From Oegoconia quadripuncta (taxonomy: Eukaryota; Arthropoda; Insecta; Lepidoptera; Autostichidae): DNA of 64,000 nucleotides. Positions within the stretch are counted from its first letter, which is position 1. Every line of letters begins with the position of its first letter. The notes beneath the pieces are model-generated. The model saw nothing but the letters and a program-made list of their open reading frames with translations. It did no database searches and was not told where the DNA came from. Below, one piece after another: positions 20,745-31,317 of the stretch. The position numbers and the translations under genes are program-made. The stretch is from the NCBI GenBank assembly GCA_949316235.1, contig OX438741.1, positions 38,850,962-38,914,961 on the forward strand, written 5' to 3'.

Positions 20745-22091
20745 TTTTATTTGGAGATGTAGGTAGGAATTGTTGTCCTATCTCGTCCCGTATTCACCAG
20801 TGATGGACATGGACAATTTGAGGAAAATCCGTCCTTGGAAAGCAACGATAATCGCTCAATAGGAGCGGCTTACTATGTTCAGGAGTGGAGCCTTACAGGC
20901 TATGGTATTAAAGAGCGTTAAACTATTGTGACTCGTATCACCAAGTGACAGAAACAGTGACTTATATGGTCACGAAATATTTAGTCGTGAGATTGGGATG
21001 GGAATTAGTCAAAGTCTACTTTCTCGTAACTCAACCCCTGACAACGAATTCACAGCACTGCCGAAAAGGAGAAGACAGGCAAATGAATCTGACTCTGACT
21101 TACATGAACCTGAATCTATGCTACTTCAAAATTTCCCAGCGCCTTCTGCTTTTAAGAACCCCATAAACTGCATATAAACATTGCGTTATTTTCAGAGTGA
21201 ATTGACTAGAAGCAGTGGCGTGCTCACCATACAGGCATAGAAAGGCAATGCCTACCGTAGAAAATTGTAAGCTTTCCTCGAAATGCATTGTGACGATAGC
21301 TAATTCATACTGATGTGAATAGAATTGCTATAAGAGTACGTTATTATTTTGTAGTCGTATTTTTCCCATTTAATAGCAAGTTTTACCATTCTGCCTACCC
21401 TGTGATATAACGCTGTGCACGACGCTGACCAGGAGTGTTAGATCTCCTGGCAACATACACCAATTACATAAAAAAATAGTAAGTGTTGCTTATGTTTTCA
21501 ATTCAAACATAAGCAAGATAGTGAAATATCATCGAACTTTTTATTATCTACTTGATCATATCATTAACTAATAGCAATAAATGGAGGTATCGTTAGATGG
21601 CGCTGCATTCGGCCGGAGTTGCCCGCACTTCCACTCGTGGCGCAGTCGCAGTCTATTTATTTTTTTATTCACCTGACTGTTCCAGGAAGGCTTTTCAGGC
21701 TTGAGTGAAGTTCTATTCGTCTTGATCCCCATAATAGTCTTGGGTTCTTAAGGCCAAGTCACCCAGGTGACCATTAGTCAAATATAAACCTACCAATCGG
21801 TACTAGACCCGTGTGGTAGATCAAGACACATATCCTATCCTGATGAGAGGAGTGACACACTGTAAGCAGTGGAGATGAGGCCTGATGGTATGGTGTAGAT
21901 TGCCAAGAGTTTAACAAGCATACATACGACATGACCTTTATCCCAAATAGATTGGTCAGAGATATCCCAAACATAAGCGTTTGGGTGTTACAAACATTAA
22001 GTTTAATGCTTGTAATCATATTCCACCATTCGAAATATAGGTACAAAAATGCACATGTGACATGGAGTCAGCACATCGCCGTGTATAATCC
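20745..22091. other. Intron, mostly unrecognised
   Basis: 21790-22050 (TGGTGTAGATTGCCAAGAG...GACCTTTATCCCAAATAG) has dispersed-repeat character but no second copy here. No further exon of the SH2 gene is seen. Confidence 0.35.
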
Positions 22092-22330
22092 TTTTTTTTT
22101 ATTAACAACGGATTATCACTTGACCTCAATAACACCTGATGTTAAGTGAAAATGAGGCCGAAAGTGGAAGCGTACTGAGCCGAAAACCCAAATATTTGGG
22201 GAACTGGCTATCTTATCTCTGACAACCGAAATACAACAATGCTATTAACATTGCTGCTTGGCGGCAGATTCAGATAAAATGGTGGTAGCTAGCCAGGCGG
22301 ACATTTAAAATGCCTTACCATCAACCAAAA
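22092..22330 (-). mobile_element. SINE-A, 5' truncated
   Basis: Tail T run at 22092; stops after CCATCAACCAAAA with no tRNA head. It lies within about 250 bases of exon 22549-22634. Confidence 0.9.
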
Positions 22331-22548
22331 CCATCCTTACTTCTATGAGATTCATAAGAAAGAAAGACTAATATAATATTTAGCCCTCTAAGTAACTCCA
22401 TTTGAAGCGTGCAATTCTGTAGATGGTTTTAGTGGGACTTTCCATTAGTCGCCTTTTCCAACAACCATTAGAAGAGAATGGTTGGTTCTATCTTTTTACG
22501 TGGCGAAACATATGGCACAATGAGAGTTTAAGAAAAATGTATACTAAC

Positions 22549-22634
22549 AGACAGTGCGGGTAGTGATGCGTGAGGCCGGGCAAGGAGTCAGGCGCGCGCA
22601 CTCCCATGCCGCACTCACCACTTAGCTCCTTGCT
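22549..22634 (-). CDS. Short linker exon joining PTB exon to linker
   Basis: A clean acceptor TTTTGCAG is followed by codons for SKELSGECGMGVRAPDSLPG and then LTHHYPHC, with donor GTTAGTAT after CT. Phase 0 at the start matches the PTB exon end (APLW) and phase 2 at the end matches the C that opens 20722. A stronger-looking GTGAGTGC lies only 16 bases inside the exon, so an alternative microexon form is conceivable. That form would break the frame. Confidence 0.6.
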
Positions 22635-22677
22635 CTGCAAAACAACAACAATTCCTTATTAATTACTGTGAATTATA

Positions 22678-22890
22678 CGACGACCGATTGGTGTAGTGGA
22701 TAGTATAATCAAATGTACTGTCCTTATACCCAAAGGTTGCCTGGAAGAGATCGCTTTTAGTGATAACGTCGCCAAATTGTACAGTCTATTCTTACCACTT
22801 TTCTGAAACTGTATTTTCTTATCTGTTGTGCAATAAAGTGTATTTGTATTGTATTGTATAGTGACCCTATCAATGAAACCAACCATAAAA
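22678..22890 (+). mobile_element. SINE-C split by a LINE 3' end
   Basis: GACGACCGATTGGTGTAGTGG and ATAGT are followed at 22854-22890 by ATAGTGACCCTATCAATGAAA, the continuation of the same SINE. In between (about 22705-22853) is GGTTGCCTGGAAGAGATCGC...GTGCAATAAAGTGTATTTG, a LINE 3' UTR. ATAGT at both joints is the probable target duplication. Confidence 0.75.
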
Positions 22891-22959
22891 GGTTTACTTA
22901 TTGTGAAATAGCCTGGCATGCGAACGATCTGAGTATGTCCAGGGATGATTATCATCTAA

Positions 22960-23298
22960 ATAGTCTGATATTTTATAATATGCTTTCTTAATAAGTTTCT
23001 GTTTTATAGTATCTTTAAATTTGTGGAGAGGAAAATTTTGTATATCAACTGTAACTTTATTGAAAGAGCGTATACATAATCCTTTGAAAGAATTACTGAC
23101 TTTGTGGATACAACTTATGTGACAAAGCCGCGGACGGAATGCTAGTTCTAAATAAAAATCAAGCTCAACTCATGCCATATACTTCTCCACGTCCCAGGTT
23201 AACCCTCTGCGAGATGTTTCCAAACGATCAGTTTAGAGGTACAAAAAGTCAGACATACACCCTTTTCTAAAATTAGTAATGCATGGATTTGATAATTA
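22960..23298. other. Intron, nothing recognised
   Basis: No exon or shared repeat detected. Confidence 0.35.
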
Positions 23299-23530
23299 AT
23301 AAATAAATAAATATTTCGGACCCTTACACCAATCATCTAGTCCCAAACTAAGCAAAGCTTGTGCTATGGATACTAAATAACGGATAAACATACATAAATA
23401 TTTATATAAACATCCAAGACTCGGGAATAAATGTTCGTATTCATCACACAAACATTTACCCCTCGCGGGATTCGAACCCGCAACCGTTGGTTTCGCTGAT
23501 AGGGTCACTATCCACTACACCAATCGGTCC
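23299..23530 (-). mobile_element. SINE-C, near full length
   Basis: Family description: sense strand begins GACCGATTGGTGTAGTGGATAG, B box GGTTCGAATCCCG, then GATGAATACGAACATTTATTCC, ATAAATATTTATGTATGTTTATCCG, GCTTTGCTTAGTTTGGGACTAG, and ends in a TATTTATT tail. Heads of SINE-B and SINE-C are alike, so they probably share a tRNA ancestor. Confidence 0.85.
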
Positions 23531-23542
23531 ACTATACTACAT

Positions 23543-23711
23543 AAATACATTTTTTTTTGTAAATAAATACTTATTATAAATAAAAACAACCATAACTGGG
23601 GTACACATGCGCCCGTATTCATCATACAAACATATGCCCCTAGCGGGATTCGAACCCGCGACCTTTTGGTTTATTAGTCACAGTTTCTAACCACTACACC
23701 AAACAGGTCAT
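23543..23711 (-). mobile_element. SINE-B, 3' truncated
   Basis: Head and B box present (GGGATTCGAACCCGCGACC on the plus strand); stops in the A/T linker. It lies 12 bases from the SINE-C copy in the same orientation. Confidence 0.85.
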
Positions 23712-24145
23712 CAAATTACTCATTAACTTGTAAAACCTACTTAACTATACTACTTTTCCTTTTGAGTTATCTTCCTATCGAGCTGGCTCAATGTTGCATT
23801 AAACTAAGACCCACTGATGTCATTGACCGAACGTTTACCAAATAATAACAACACTAAGTAAAACCGCCAAGTTCTTAAACTATCAGCAATAAATCCGTCC
23901 GCATTCCATTACAGGGGAATGCGACCCAACACCCGTGTTGTCTCGAAATCTTTATTGTACCAACAGTGAAGCAAATCCGAACGCACAATAAATATAACGC
24001 TAACTGACTGTCGCATGAGAATTCGATGAATTTCCAACTTCATTGGTACCTACCTCGTACCAACCAGATATTTTGTTTTAGTTAATGTTGTTTGCGTGAC
24101 AGTAAAGTATTCTTAATTCCTATTTAGAGAAGTATTTTTAAAACA
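23712..24145. other. Intron, nothing recognised
   Basis: Unique AT-rich sequence. Confidence 0.35.
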
Positions 24146-24300
24146 ACGGGGTCCGACTATTTAACGTGCCTTCCGCAGCACGGAAACACTCGTATTAAAA
24201 TGGCACTAGTGGTCACCCATCCAAGAACTGTCCGCGCCAGACATTATTTGACTGCGAATTGAAAATGAATAGTGAATATTCAACTGCACAACTTGGCTTC
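24146..24300 (-). repeat. 5S rRNA-like dispersed repeat, second copy
   Basis: The minus strand reads GTCTGGCGCGGACAGTTCTTGG then ATGGGTGACCACTAGTG, TAATACGAGTGTTTCCGTGC and GGAAGGCACGTTAAAT. The GGATGGGTGACC box C is exact; box A is decayed (GTCAAATAATGTC). It shares the non-5S continuation with 1992-2130. Confidence 0.65.
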
Positions 24301-24338
24301 ACTTTCAATTGAAGGCCCAAGTAGCTCTACAGCAGCCA

Positions 24339-24521
24339 TCTATCTAATTATTATAAATGCGAAAGTTTGGATGTTTATTTGTAGCTCAAAGTGTATAGGT
24401 CGAACATACCCTTGATTAAAACATAGGGATATTTTTTTATCCCGATAAAGTTCCCGCGGGATAAACTAATTTCCGCGAAAAATTTATTCAACGCAGGCGG
24501 AGCCGCGGGCGAAGAGCTAGT
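24339..24521 (+). mobile_element. Non-autonomous Helitron-like element
   Basis: Starts TCTATCTAATTATTATAAATG after an A and ends GCCGCGGGCGAAGAGCTAGT before a T. TC start, CTAGT end, a GC-rich 3' hairpin (CGCAGGCGGAGCCGCGGG) and insertion between A and T match Helitrons. 183 bases, no protein. Confidence 0.75.
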
Positions 24522-24546
24522 TGATAATATTTTCAAATTTACAACT

Positions 24547-24690
24547 TAGATAGATAGATAAAGCGTTTATTTGCATATACAGAAACACATACAAAAATAT
24601 TCGACGCAACAATCATTCTGCTTGGTGTTATTCTTACAAAATGTAGCCTTATTTCACAGTAATAAAAATAAAAACTAAAATTAAGTACAA
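24547..24690 (-). mobile_element. LINE 3' end with (GATA)n tail
   Basis: GATAGATAGATAAAGCGTTT..., then GACGCAACAATCATTCTGCTTG, repeated almost exactly at 46511-46640. Orientation is minus because the simple tail precedes the body on the plus strand. Confidence 0.6.
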
Positions 24691-24939
24691 CTGTTACAAC
24701 TTATAATAGAGTTGTATGTGTATCTGTACCACAAATGGGCCATCTATGACTTAATGATAAATCTATTGTAAATAAATTAAGTTCAGATCACTGTGGCCAG
24801 TTATTACAAGCTTTGTTTAGCGTGCAATATTGTATGTTTATTTTAAATTTCCTCATATAAATAGACATTATAAAAGTATTTACCTTTATAAATGTACCTC
24901 TTTCATGTGGATTTAAATAACCATATACCTTTTTCATAA

Positions 24940-25190
24940 TTTTTTTTTTTTTTTTGATTTTATGATTGAGTGGATTCGCGTTTGATCACAATCTCACCTG
25001 ATGGAAAGTGACGATGTGGTCGGAGATGAAGCACGCGATCTCAGTAAATGCCTATTCACTCTGCTCTTGAAGATCCTAAGGTTGTAGGATTCAGGAAAGA
25101 CTGACGCCGGAAGGGAGTTCCATGCCTTGGCTGTTCGGATGATGAATGAAGAATCGAACTTCTTAGTGCGAATGTTCGGTATATTAACTA
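24940..25190 (-). pseudogene. 5'-truncated LINE 3' coding end, second copy
   Basis: The minus frame reads FDSSFIIRTAKAWNSLPASV, FPESYNLRIFKSRVNRH and LLRSRASS before its stop. Plus-strand T run at 24940-24955 is the A-tail. Sister of 9111-9575. Confidence 0.75.
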
Positions 25191-25365
25191 TATTATATAT
25201 ATTATTTGCTAGTGTTACATAGAAAACATTACATAGTGTTCCTTGTTTTGCAGACATAAATATGTGTGTGTTTACAAAATGTATAAATAAATAATATTTC
25301 AATATATTTTAAATTGCTGTCATCTACACTATGCTGTCATCAACTATTTCTACTATTATATTCCC

Positions 25366-25701
25366 TTTTTTTTTTTTTTATGCACGACGTGTTCGTACTT
25401 GACCTCAATCACACCTGATGTTAAGTAAAGATGAGGTCGAAGGTGGAAGCGTACTGACCCGGAAACTCCAATACATTTGGGGGACTGGCTATCTTATCTC
25501 TTACAACCGGAACACAACAATGTCATTAACATTGCTGCTTAGCGGCAGATTTAGATAAGATGGTGGTAGCTAGCCAGGTGGACATTTAAAATGCCCTACC
25601 ACCAACCAAACCGAGAACTTAAACATGTACCCCGCTGGGGATCGAACCTGCGACCTCCGAATCGTAAACCCAATGTTGTTTGTATTGAGCCACGGAGGCG
25701 G
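25366..25701 (-). mobile_element. SINE-A, full length
   Basis: Complete head (ends 25701) and T run of about 14 at 25366. One of the least diverged copies. Confidence 0.95.
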
Positions 25702-26774
25702 TCAACATATTTAAACTGTAGCTTCTACGACTACAACTGATACTACTGTCGCGGTGCTGCGAACGCTCAGCTGCCGTAGGTAGATATAGGTAATGGGCGC
25801 CGTAGAGAGAGGATGAGGTTCAGGGTCGTCGGTTTCAGGCCCCTACCAGGACTGCAGCTACTGATGAACGGTGAAGAAGGTGAGGACGAAGGTATAAGCA
25901 CTTGAAATACTCAATAATGTTATAATAATTTAAAGGAAGAAATAAAAGGGAAAAGAAAAGAATAGTTTTAGTTCGCATGCTGCGTCAAGACTGCCTAGTT
26001 TTTGAAAATAATTTAGAATTCAGAATTTTGAATAATGTTCCAAAAAAGAAAACGCCAAAGAGATTACCGAAAAGAAGATAGAATTTAGAAGAGGTTGTAC
26101 ACCTCGTTATACTACTTCATGTATATAACAGGCAGATTGCGTTGTTTATTTTAGTTTTAGTTTAGTTATTCCTTTAGTTTAGACTGAGTTGTTAGTAATT
26201 TGTGGATAATGCTGCTGGTTTTGCAATCATCTATACTTGTCTGTTAATAATATTATAAGTTATACACATTGTAAAACTGTTTTTTGTCCCTAGTAAATAA
26301 AAATAAAAAATAAATAATGAAATATTTTTCTACAATTTCGAGTTTCAGTGTTCTGCACACAAGTTTACAAATTCGTGTAGGTAAAAGTTTGCCAAGTTGT
26401 GTTATAAATCAAGAAACTTAAAATATGGCGGTAGGATAGTTGCTCTTAATGTTCGTATAAAGTTTATTGTTGTCGATAGTCACAAGTTTGATTCCCGTGG
26501 GTGCAAATGAGGTATCCGGTTTGAATCTCTAACGAAAGGCAATGCTAACTGCATTATTTATTAACCAACTTCCAAACAAAGAGGAGGCATTTTAATTTTT
26601 AAATTAAACTAAATTTTAAAGCGTGGCGCGATCGCTTTTGCTATTCGTTTTCTATTAGAGAAGTTAAGGAAGGTCTGGCACGTGCGGTTCTTGGATGGGA
26701 TCTTAACACTAGAGTGCTCACGCCTTGAATGCTCGCGCGGGGCACATGGTGCCATCCAATGCGATACATAGCAA
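25702..26774. other. Intron, nothing recognised
   Basis: 25780-26120 has moderate GC and could be old retroelement coding sequence, but no motif is readable. Confidence 0.35.
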
Positions 26775-27121
26775 TTTTTTTTTTTTTTTTTTTTAATGCA
26801 CAATGGGCTGGTACTTGACCTCAATCACACCTGATGTTAAGTGAAGATGAAGCCGAAGGTGGAAGCGTACGGACGCGGAAACCCCAACATATTTGGGGGA
26901 CTGGCTATCTTATCTCTGACAACCGGAACACAACAATGCTATTAACATTGCTGCTTGGCGGCAGATTTAGATAAGATGGTGGTAGCTAGCCAGGCGGACA
27001 TTTAAAATGCCCTACCACCTAACCTAAAAAAAACCGAGTACTTAAACATGTAACCCGCTGGGGATCGAACCCACGACCTCCGAATCGTAAACACAATGTT
27101 ACATTGAGCCACGGAGGCAGT
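26775..27121 (-). mobile_element. SINE-A, full length, first arm of an inverted pair
   Basis: Long T run (about 20) at 26775 and head at 27121, with a small insertion (CTAACCTAAAAAAA) in the middle. Followed at once by plus-strand copies. Confidence 0.95.
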
Positions 27122-27130
27122 TAAAAGTAA

Positions 27131-27281
27131 GTTGTGTTCCGGTTGTCAGAGATAAGATAGCCAATCCCCCAAGTAAGTTGAGGTTTCCGGGTCAGTACCT
27201 ACGCTTCCACCTTCGGTTTTATATTCACTTAACATCAGGTGTGATTGAGGTCAAGAGCTAAGCCGTTGTGCATAAAAAAAA
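27131..27281 (+). mobile_element. SINE-A fragment, opposite orientation
   Basis: Begins GTTGTGTTCCGGTTGTCAGAG and ends GTGCATAAAAAAA; head missing. Ten bases from the head of the minus copy. Confidence 0.9.
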
Positions 27282-27425
27282 GGTTAACTCGCCGAAATGT
27301 AATAACATACTAATAGGTATGCGACCTTGCGATGGAGTTCAAGGACCTGTAATTTAACAGTATAACCGTCGAATCAAATAAATAGTACTCGGTACCGCCA
27401 TTTAACCTTTTTAACGCCTTATTAA

Positions 27426-27756
27426 CCGCCTCCGTGGCTCAATGTAAACAACATTGGGTTTACGATTCGGAGGTCGCGGGTTCGATCCCCAGCGGGGTAC
27501 ATATTTAAGTACTCAGTTTGGTTTGTGGTAGGGCATTTTATAAGTCCGCCTGGCTAGCTACCACCATCTTATCTAAATCTGCCGTCAAGCAGCAATGTTA
27601 ATAGCATTGTTGTGTCCCGGTTGTCAGAGATAAGATAGCCAGTCCTCCAAATGTGTTGGGGTTTCCGGGTAAGTACGCTTCCACCTTCGACCTCATCTTC
27701 ACTTAACATCAGATGTGATTGAGGTCAAGTACCAATACGTTGTGCATTAAAAAAAA
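27426..27756 (+). mobile_element. SINE-A, full length
   Basis: Complete from CCGCCTCCGTGGCTCAATG to TGTGCATTAAAAAAA. Confidence 0.95.
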
Positions 27757-28411
27757 TGTCAGTTTGATAATGTAAAAGTAGTTCATAATTTGCATAAGAG
27801 TTTATTAGGTGGGACAAGCGAGAGGCTATGTTCAATTCAACACGATTGGACTGCTTTGCCATGCATGGGGAAAGTGAACCACAGCGCGACCGGGCCACAC
27901 CATAGTGCAATAATACCTAGTAACTCAACAGATAGCTGACCCACAAAAGCGGATGCGGGGGATACAACACAAGTGCGATGTTTGTCATAGTGTTGACCCA
28001 CCATATTCCCACGACATATTAACTAATTGTTGTTACGATTAAATTAGCGAAATTGATAAGCACATGACAGGCTTTATTAAAACAAAAAAATATGGTGAAA
28101 TTTCTTCCCGTTAATTATACTTAAATATATTTTTTTATTTAACAACAGGTAAATTCAGTAGTTTACAACCGGTAAAATTTTGTAATATTAATTAGAATTT
28201 CTAAAAGTACGTTCCCAGCTGATGCTCATGCTAAACATTAAAAATACTTGTGTTATAAGCATCAGCTGCTAATTCCTCAATGGACTCCTAAATTTACATT
28301 AATAGAACAAAATCTAAGCAAACCTGTGTTTGTTATCGCCTGTGTGTGAGGGAGATATTAAATTTTATGTGTATAGTGTAAGTGCTTGAAAGTGTCTACG
28401 TGCGCGTGGGT
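27757..28411. other. Intron, nothing recognised
   Basis: AT-rich; 27830-27960 has higher GC but no readable motif. Confidence 0.35.
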
Positions 28412-28414
28412 GTA

Positions 28415-28462
<48 letters not shown>

Positions 28463-28481
28463 CGTGTGTGCGCGTGCGCGC

Positions 28482-28544
<63 letters not shown>
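28412..28544. repeat. Long TG microsatellite with a CG-containing centre
   Basis: About 60 TG units interrupted at 28458-28486 by GCGTGCGTGTGTGCGCGTGCGCGCG. Alternating purine-pyrimidine sequence of this length can adopt Z-DNA. Confidence 0.95.
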
Positions 28545-28546
<2 letters not shown>

Positions 28547-28640
28547 CCACGAGAAATTACTATTACTTTTGTATTATATTGTATATATATAGTGATATAT
28601 AAATATTTTTATATTAGGTAAATAAGAGGTAAGTCTACAG

Positions 28641-29055
28641 TCAGGTTATGTTTAAAAGTAAATTTTCAGTTTCCTCGTAGGAAAGAGTGACTAACCAATT
28701 ATTAATAACTCTTTTGCGCTGCTTTTTATTTAGTGGGAAGATTGCAAGAAGTTCATTTACTTTGTTATATAGTCTCGGACCTTGATAACACAAAAACCGG
28801 TGTGCAAAAGAGGTTCTAAATAATTTCCGAGGACAGACGTTGTGATCAAGGCGCTTAGTTGCTGATAAATGGTCTACTGTGTAGTACAACGATGAGTGTT
28901 GTTTTGTTATGGTACGTAATATGTATAATTGTCTTACCGTTAAAACTTGTGTTATGTTATACAATGTAATTGTAGGGAAGGTGTATGGTTTAAATAGGCA
29001 TACTTTTAGTAAGATCCTTTGAGCTCGTTCGTCTAGGATTAGGTTTGTTTGGGGT
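28641..29055 (-). pseudogene. 5'-truncated LINE, C-terminal region after RT
   Basis: The minus frame runs LDERAQRILLKVCLFKPYTF, PTITLYNITQVLTVRQLYIL and KLFRTSFAHRFLCYQGPRLY, then NKVNELL and a stop near 28641. The R-x-x-F-x-H....GP-x-LYN-x-(I/L) arrangement is typical of the C-terminal part of non-LTR retrotransposon polyproteins. Over 130 codons are intact, so it is fairly young, but the RT and endonuclease are gone. Confidence 0.7.
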
Positions 29056-29661
29056 AGATGGAATCAATAAGACTGCACTGAAAAGAGTTAATTTGTTTAT
29101 TGTTATTCAAAACTTTGCATACAATTAATAATCCAGAATCTACATTTATCTAAACGGAATTCTGTATACAGCAAATTGAATTGTCACTGATCTCGAAGAG
29201 TTCGGGTGTCTGTGTAGGTAACAATATTTTTGTAGTAATATTTTCAATATTTCTTTCAGTATAAAGTTTTAACATATTCAACAACATTTCTTTCAATATA
29301 AAGTTATTTTCCTATTAAGGCGGCCTCCGATTTTGAATGAAAAAAATTGGTCATCATCCAACGACAAGAAGCAGCAGTTACGTTGCTTTAACAAGCAAAA
29401 TATCATGACCTTGACACATTTTGCGCACATTTTTGATCTGCGTTCAAACGGTTTGTGAACGAAACAAATGAATTTATAGCTTCACACACTTCCTCGCGTC
29501 AATATAGGATATGGGCACAAACGAGTCCATTTGTGTCACACACATCTGACAATGTTTTCAAGCTATCCCTTTACCTTATAGGCCAATACTTGGCTTGACG
29601 ACTGCCAGCAATTAAAACCAAGCTGTACCGACTGCTACATCATTTTTGTTATATTTTGTTA
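29056..29661. other. Intron, nothing recognised
   Basis: No exon or shared repeat noted. Confidence 0.35.
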
Positions 29662-29763
29662 TAATCACACCTGATGTTAAGTGAAGATGAGGCTTTGGCC
29701 TCCACCTTTGGGTGGAAGCGTACCGGCTGACCAAACCCCATCTTATTTGGGGAATGACCCTTA
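29662..29763 (-). mobile_element. SINE-A relic
   Basis: Only AATCACACCTGATGTTAAG...GATGAGGC and a diverged TGGAAGCGTACCGGCTGACC..AAACCCCAT remain. Confidence 0.65.
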
Positions 29764-29960
29764 TCTAATCTAACTAATACGAGGATCTAAAGGGGAAAGT
29801 TTTTGTTCGTTGCTCATATCACGGCGAAACGGATGAACAGATTTCGATGAAATTTTACATATAGGTAGACTATGACCTGGATTAAGACGTAGGATATTTT
29901 TAATCCTGATAAAGTGAATAGTTCCCGCGAGATAAACAAATTTCCGCGATAAGGCGAAGT
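29764..29960 (+). mobile_element. Helitron-like element, 3' end lost
   Basis: TCTAATCTAACTAATACG start; GATGAACAGATTTCGATGAAA, GATAAAGTGAATAGTTCCCGCG and TTTCCGCGATAAGGCGAAG follow. No CTAGT end. Confidence 0.6.
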
Positions 29961-29984
29961 CTATATATTACACAATGTTACTCA

Positions 29985-30108
29985 AGCAGACATCTCCGCT
30001 TGAGGACAGTTAAAAAGGGATAGCTTTAGGTAACTGGTATAACGGTATCTCTGTCTATGCTAAGCGCGGATCTACGCTTAAGCAACATTTTGATATACGG
30101 GCCTTAAT
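29985..30108. mobile_element. Palindromic MITE with CTCAAGC arms
   Basis: CTCAAGCAGACATCTCCGCTTGAG...GGGATAGC...GGATCTACGCTTAAGCAACATT. Related, inverted, to 35729-35865. Confidence 0.5.
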
Positions 30109-30119
30109 GTTTGACCTGT

Positions 30120-30480
30120 TTTACTGCTACTTTTACTCACTGTGGTGATCTCATCAATCATGTGGAGACAAACCCCCCCTCCCCACCTCCCCCCTCACCG
30201 CGACGCTCCCGTGCGACAAAAACAGGCGAATTTTAAATGCGCCCGCGATGCCTCTCGGTTATTTAAACCGCATTTCTTAAGAGCTCTCGATTCGATCCAT
30301 TAGGCTGGTTTTTGTTCGAACATAACTTGTCGTTAAAAGTTATATCGCGCACTTTCGATTGTGCTTCCAGTGGCAATCGGTTTTAAGGTGTCCATGTTCG
30401 CTGACAAGTCAAAAAAACGTTAGTGGCCAGGTTTCATTTACACCTTTTAAGTATAAATAGTGATCTAAACATTATATCCC
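30120..30480. other. Unique sequence, C-rich run then AT-rich
   Basis: 30172-30195 has polypyrimidine CCCCCCCTCCCC runs; 30215-30380 includes TTAAATGCGCCCGCGATGCC. No repeat or exon match; could be conserved non-coding DNA. Confidence 0.3.
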
Positions 30481-30505
30481 ACCTCCGTTCACCGTTAGTC
30501 ATTAA

Positions 30506-30838
30506 CCGCCTCCGTGGCTCAATGTAAACAACATTGGGTTTACGACCCGGAGGTCGCGGGTTCAATCCCCAGCGGGGTACATGTTTAAGTACTTGGTTTG
30601 GTTGGTGGTAGGGCGTTTTAAATGTCCGCCTGGCTAGCTACCACCATCTTATCTAAATCTGCCGCCAAGCAGCAATGTTAATAGCATTGTTGTGTTCCGG
30701 TTGTCAGAGATAAGATAGCCAGTCCCCCAAATGTGTTGGGGTTTCCGGGTCAGTACGCTTCCACCTTCGTCCTCATCTTCAATTAACATCAGGTGTGATT
30801 GAGGTCAAGTACGAACCCGTCGTGCATAAAAAAAAAAA
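30506..30838 (+). mobile_element. SINE-A, full length
   Basis: Head CCGCCTCCGTGGCTCAATG to CGTGCATAAAAAAAAAAA, with very little divergence. Confidence 0.95.
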
Positions 30839-31149
30839 GTCTGCAGTGGGACTGAATTCACATAATATGTTGGCCCTTTAGACGTAGTTGACGAACTACG
30901 GCATGAACAAGGACACACAGTAATAATTATTATTTTTAAACCATTGGTGCACAACCTACTTGCTTCTTTACCGTTCTACTTTTTTTCTCTACCTATCGGT
31001 TGTCTGGTAGAAAATAGGCTTAATAGCGATAAGACAATTTTTTTTTGGTTGTACAATTTTTTGAAGCATATTTTTGTAAAGTGTATTGATAAATTTTTGT
31101 GCAATAAAGTGTACTTGATTTGTTGATTGAATAATAAGTGTTTGTTACA
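30839..31149. other. Probable LINE 3' UTR and unique sequence
   Basis: 30978-31120 (GGTTGTCTGGTAGAAAATAG...GTGCAATAAAGTG) resembles the LINE 3' end inserted at 22705-22853. Confidence 0.45.
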
Positions 31150-31317
31150 AGCGTAGGATACTGTGCAGAAAGACATACATAAATATTAATATAAACATCC
31201 ATGACTCGTGAATAAATGTTAGTATTCACCACACAAACATGTAAATGTTCGAATCCAGCCTGGTTTACACCATTGGTTTCGCTATCAGGGTTATTATCCA
31301 CTACACCAATCAGTCGT
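31150..31317 (-). mobile_element. SINE-C, 3' truncated and diverged
   Basis: ACATCCATGACTCGTGAATAAATG then GTTCGAATCCAGCCTGG and CCACTACACCAATCAG, the minus-strand body and head. Confidence 0.75.

Noticed and set aside
20722..20745. ATG at about 20745 as the gene start
   Set aside because: Phase-compatible upstream exons with clean splice sites make an internal exon more likely, though an alternative start cannot be excluded.
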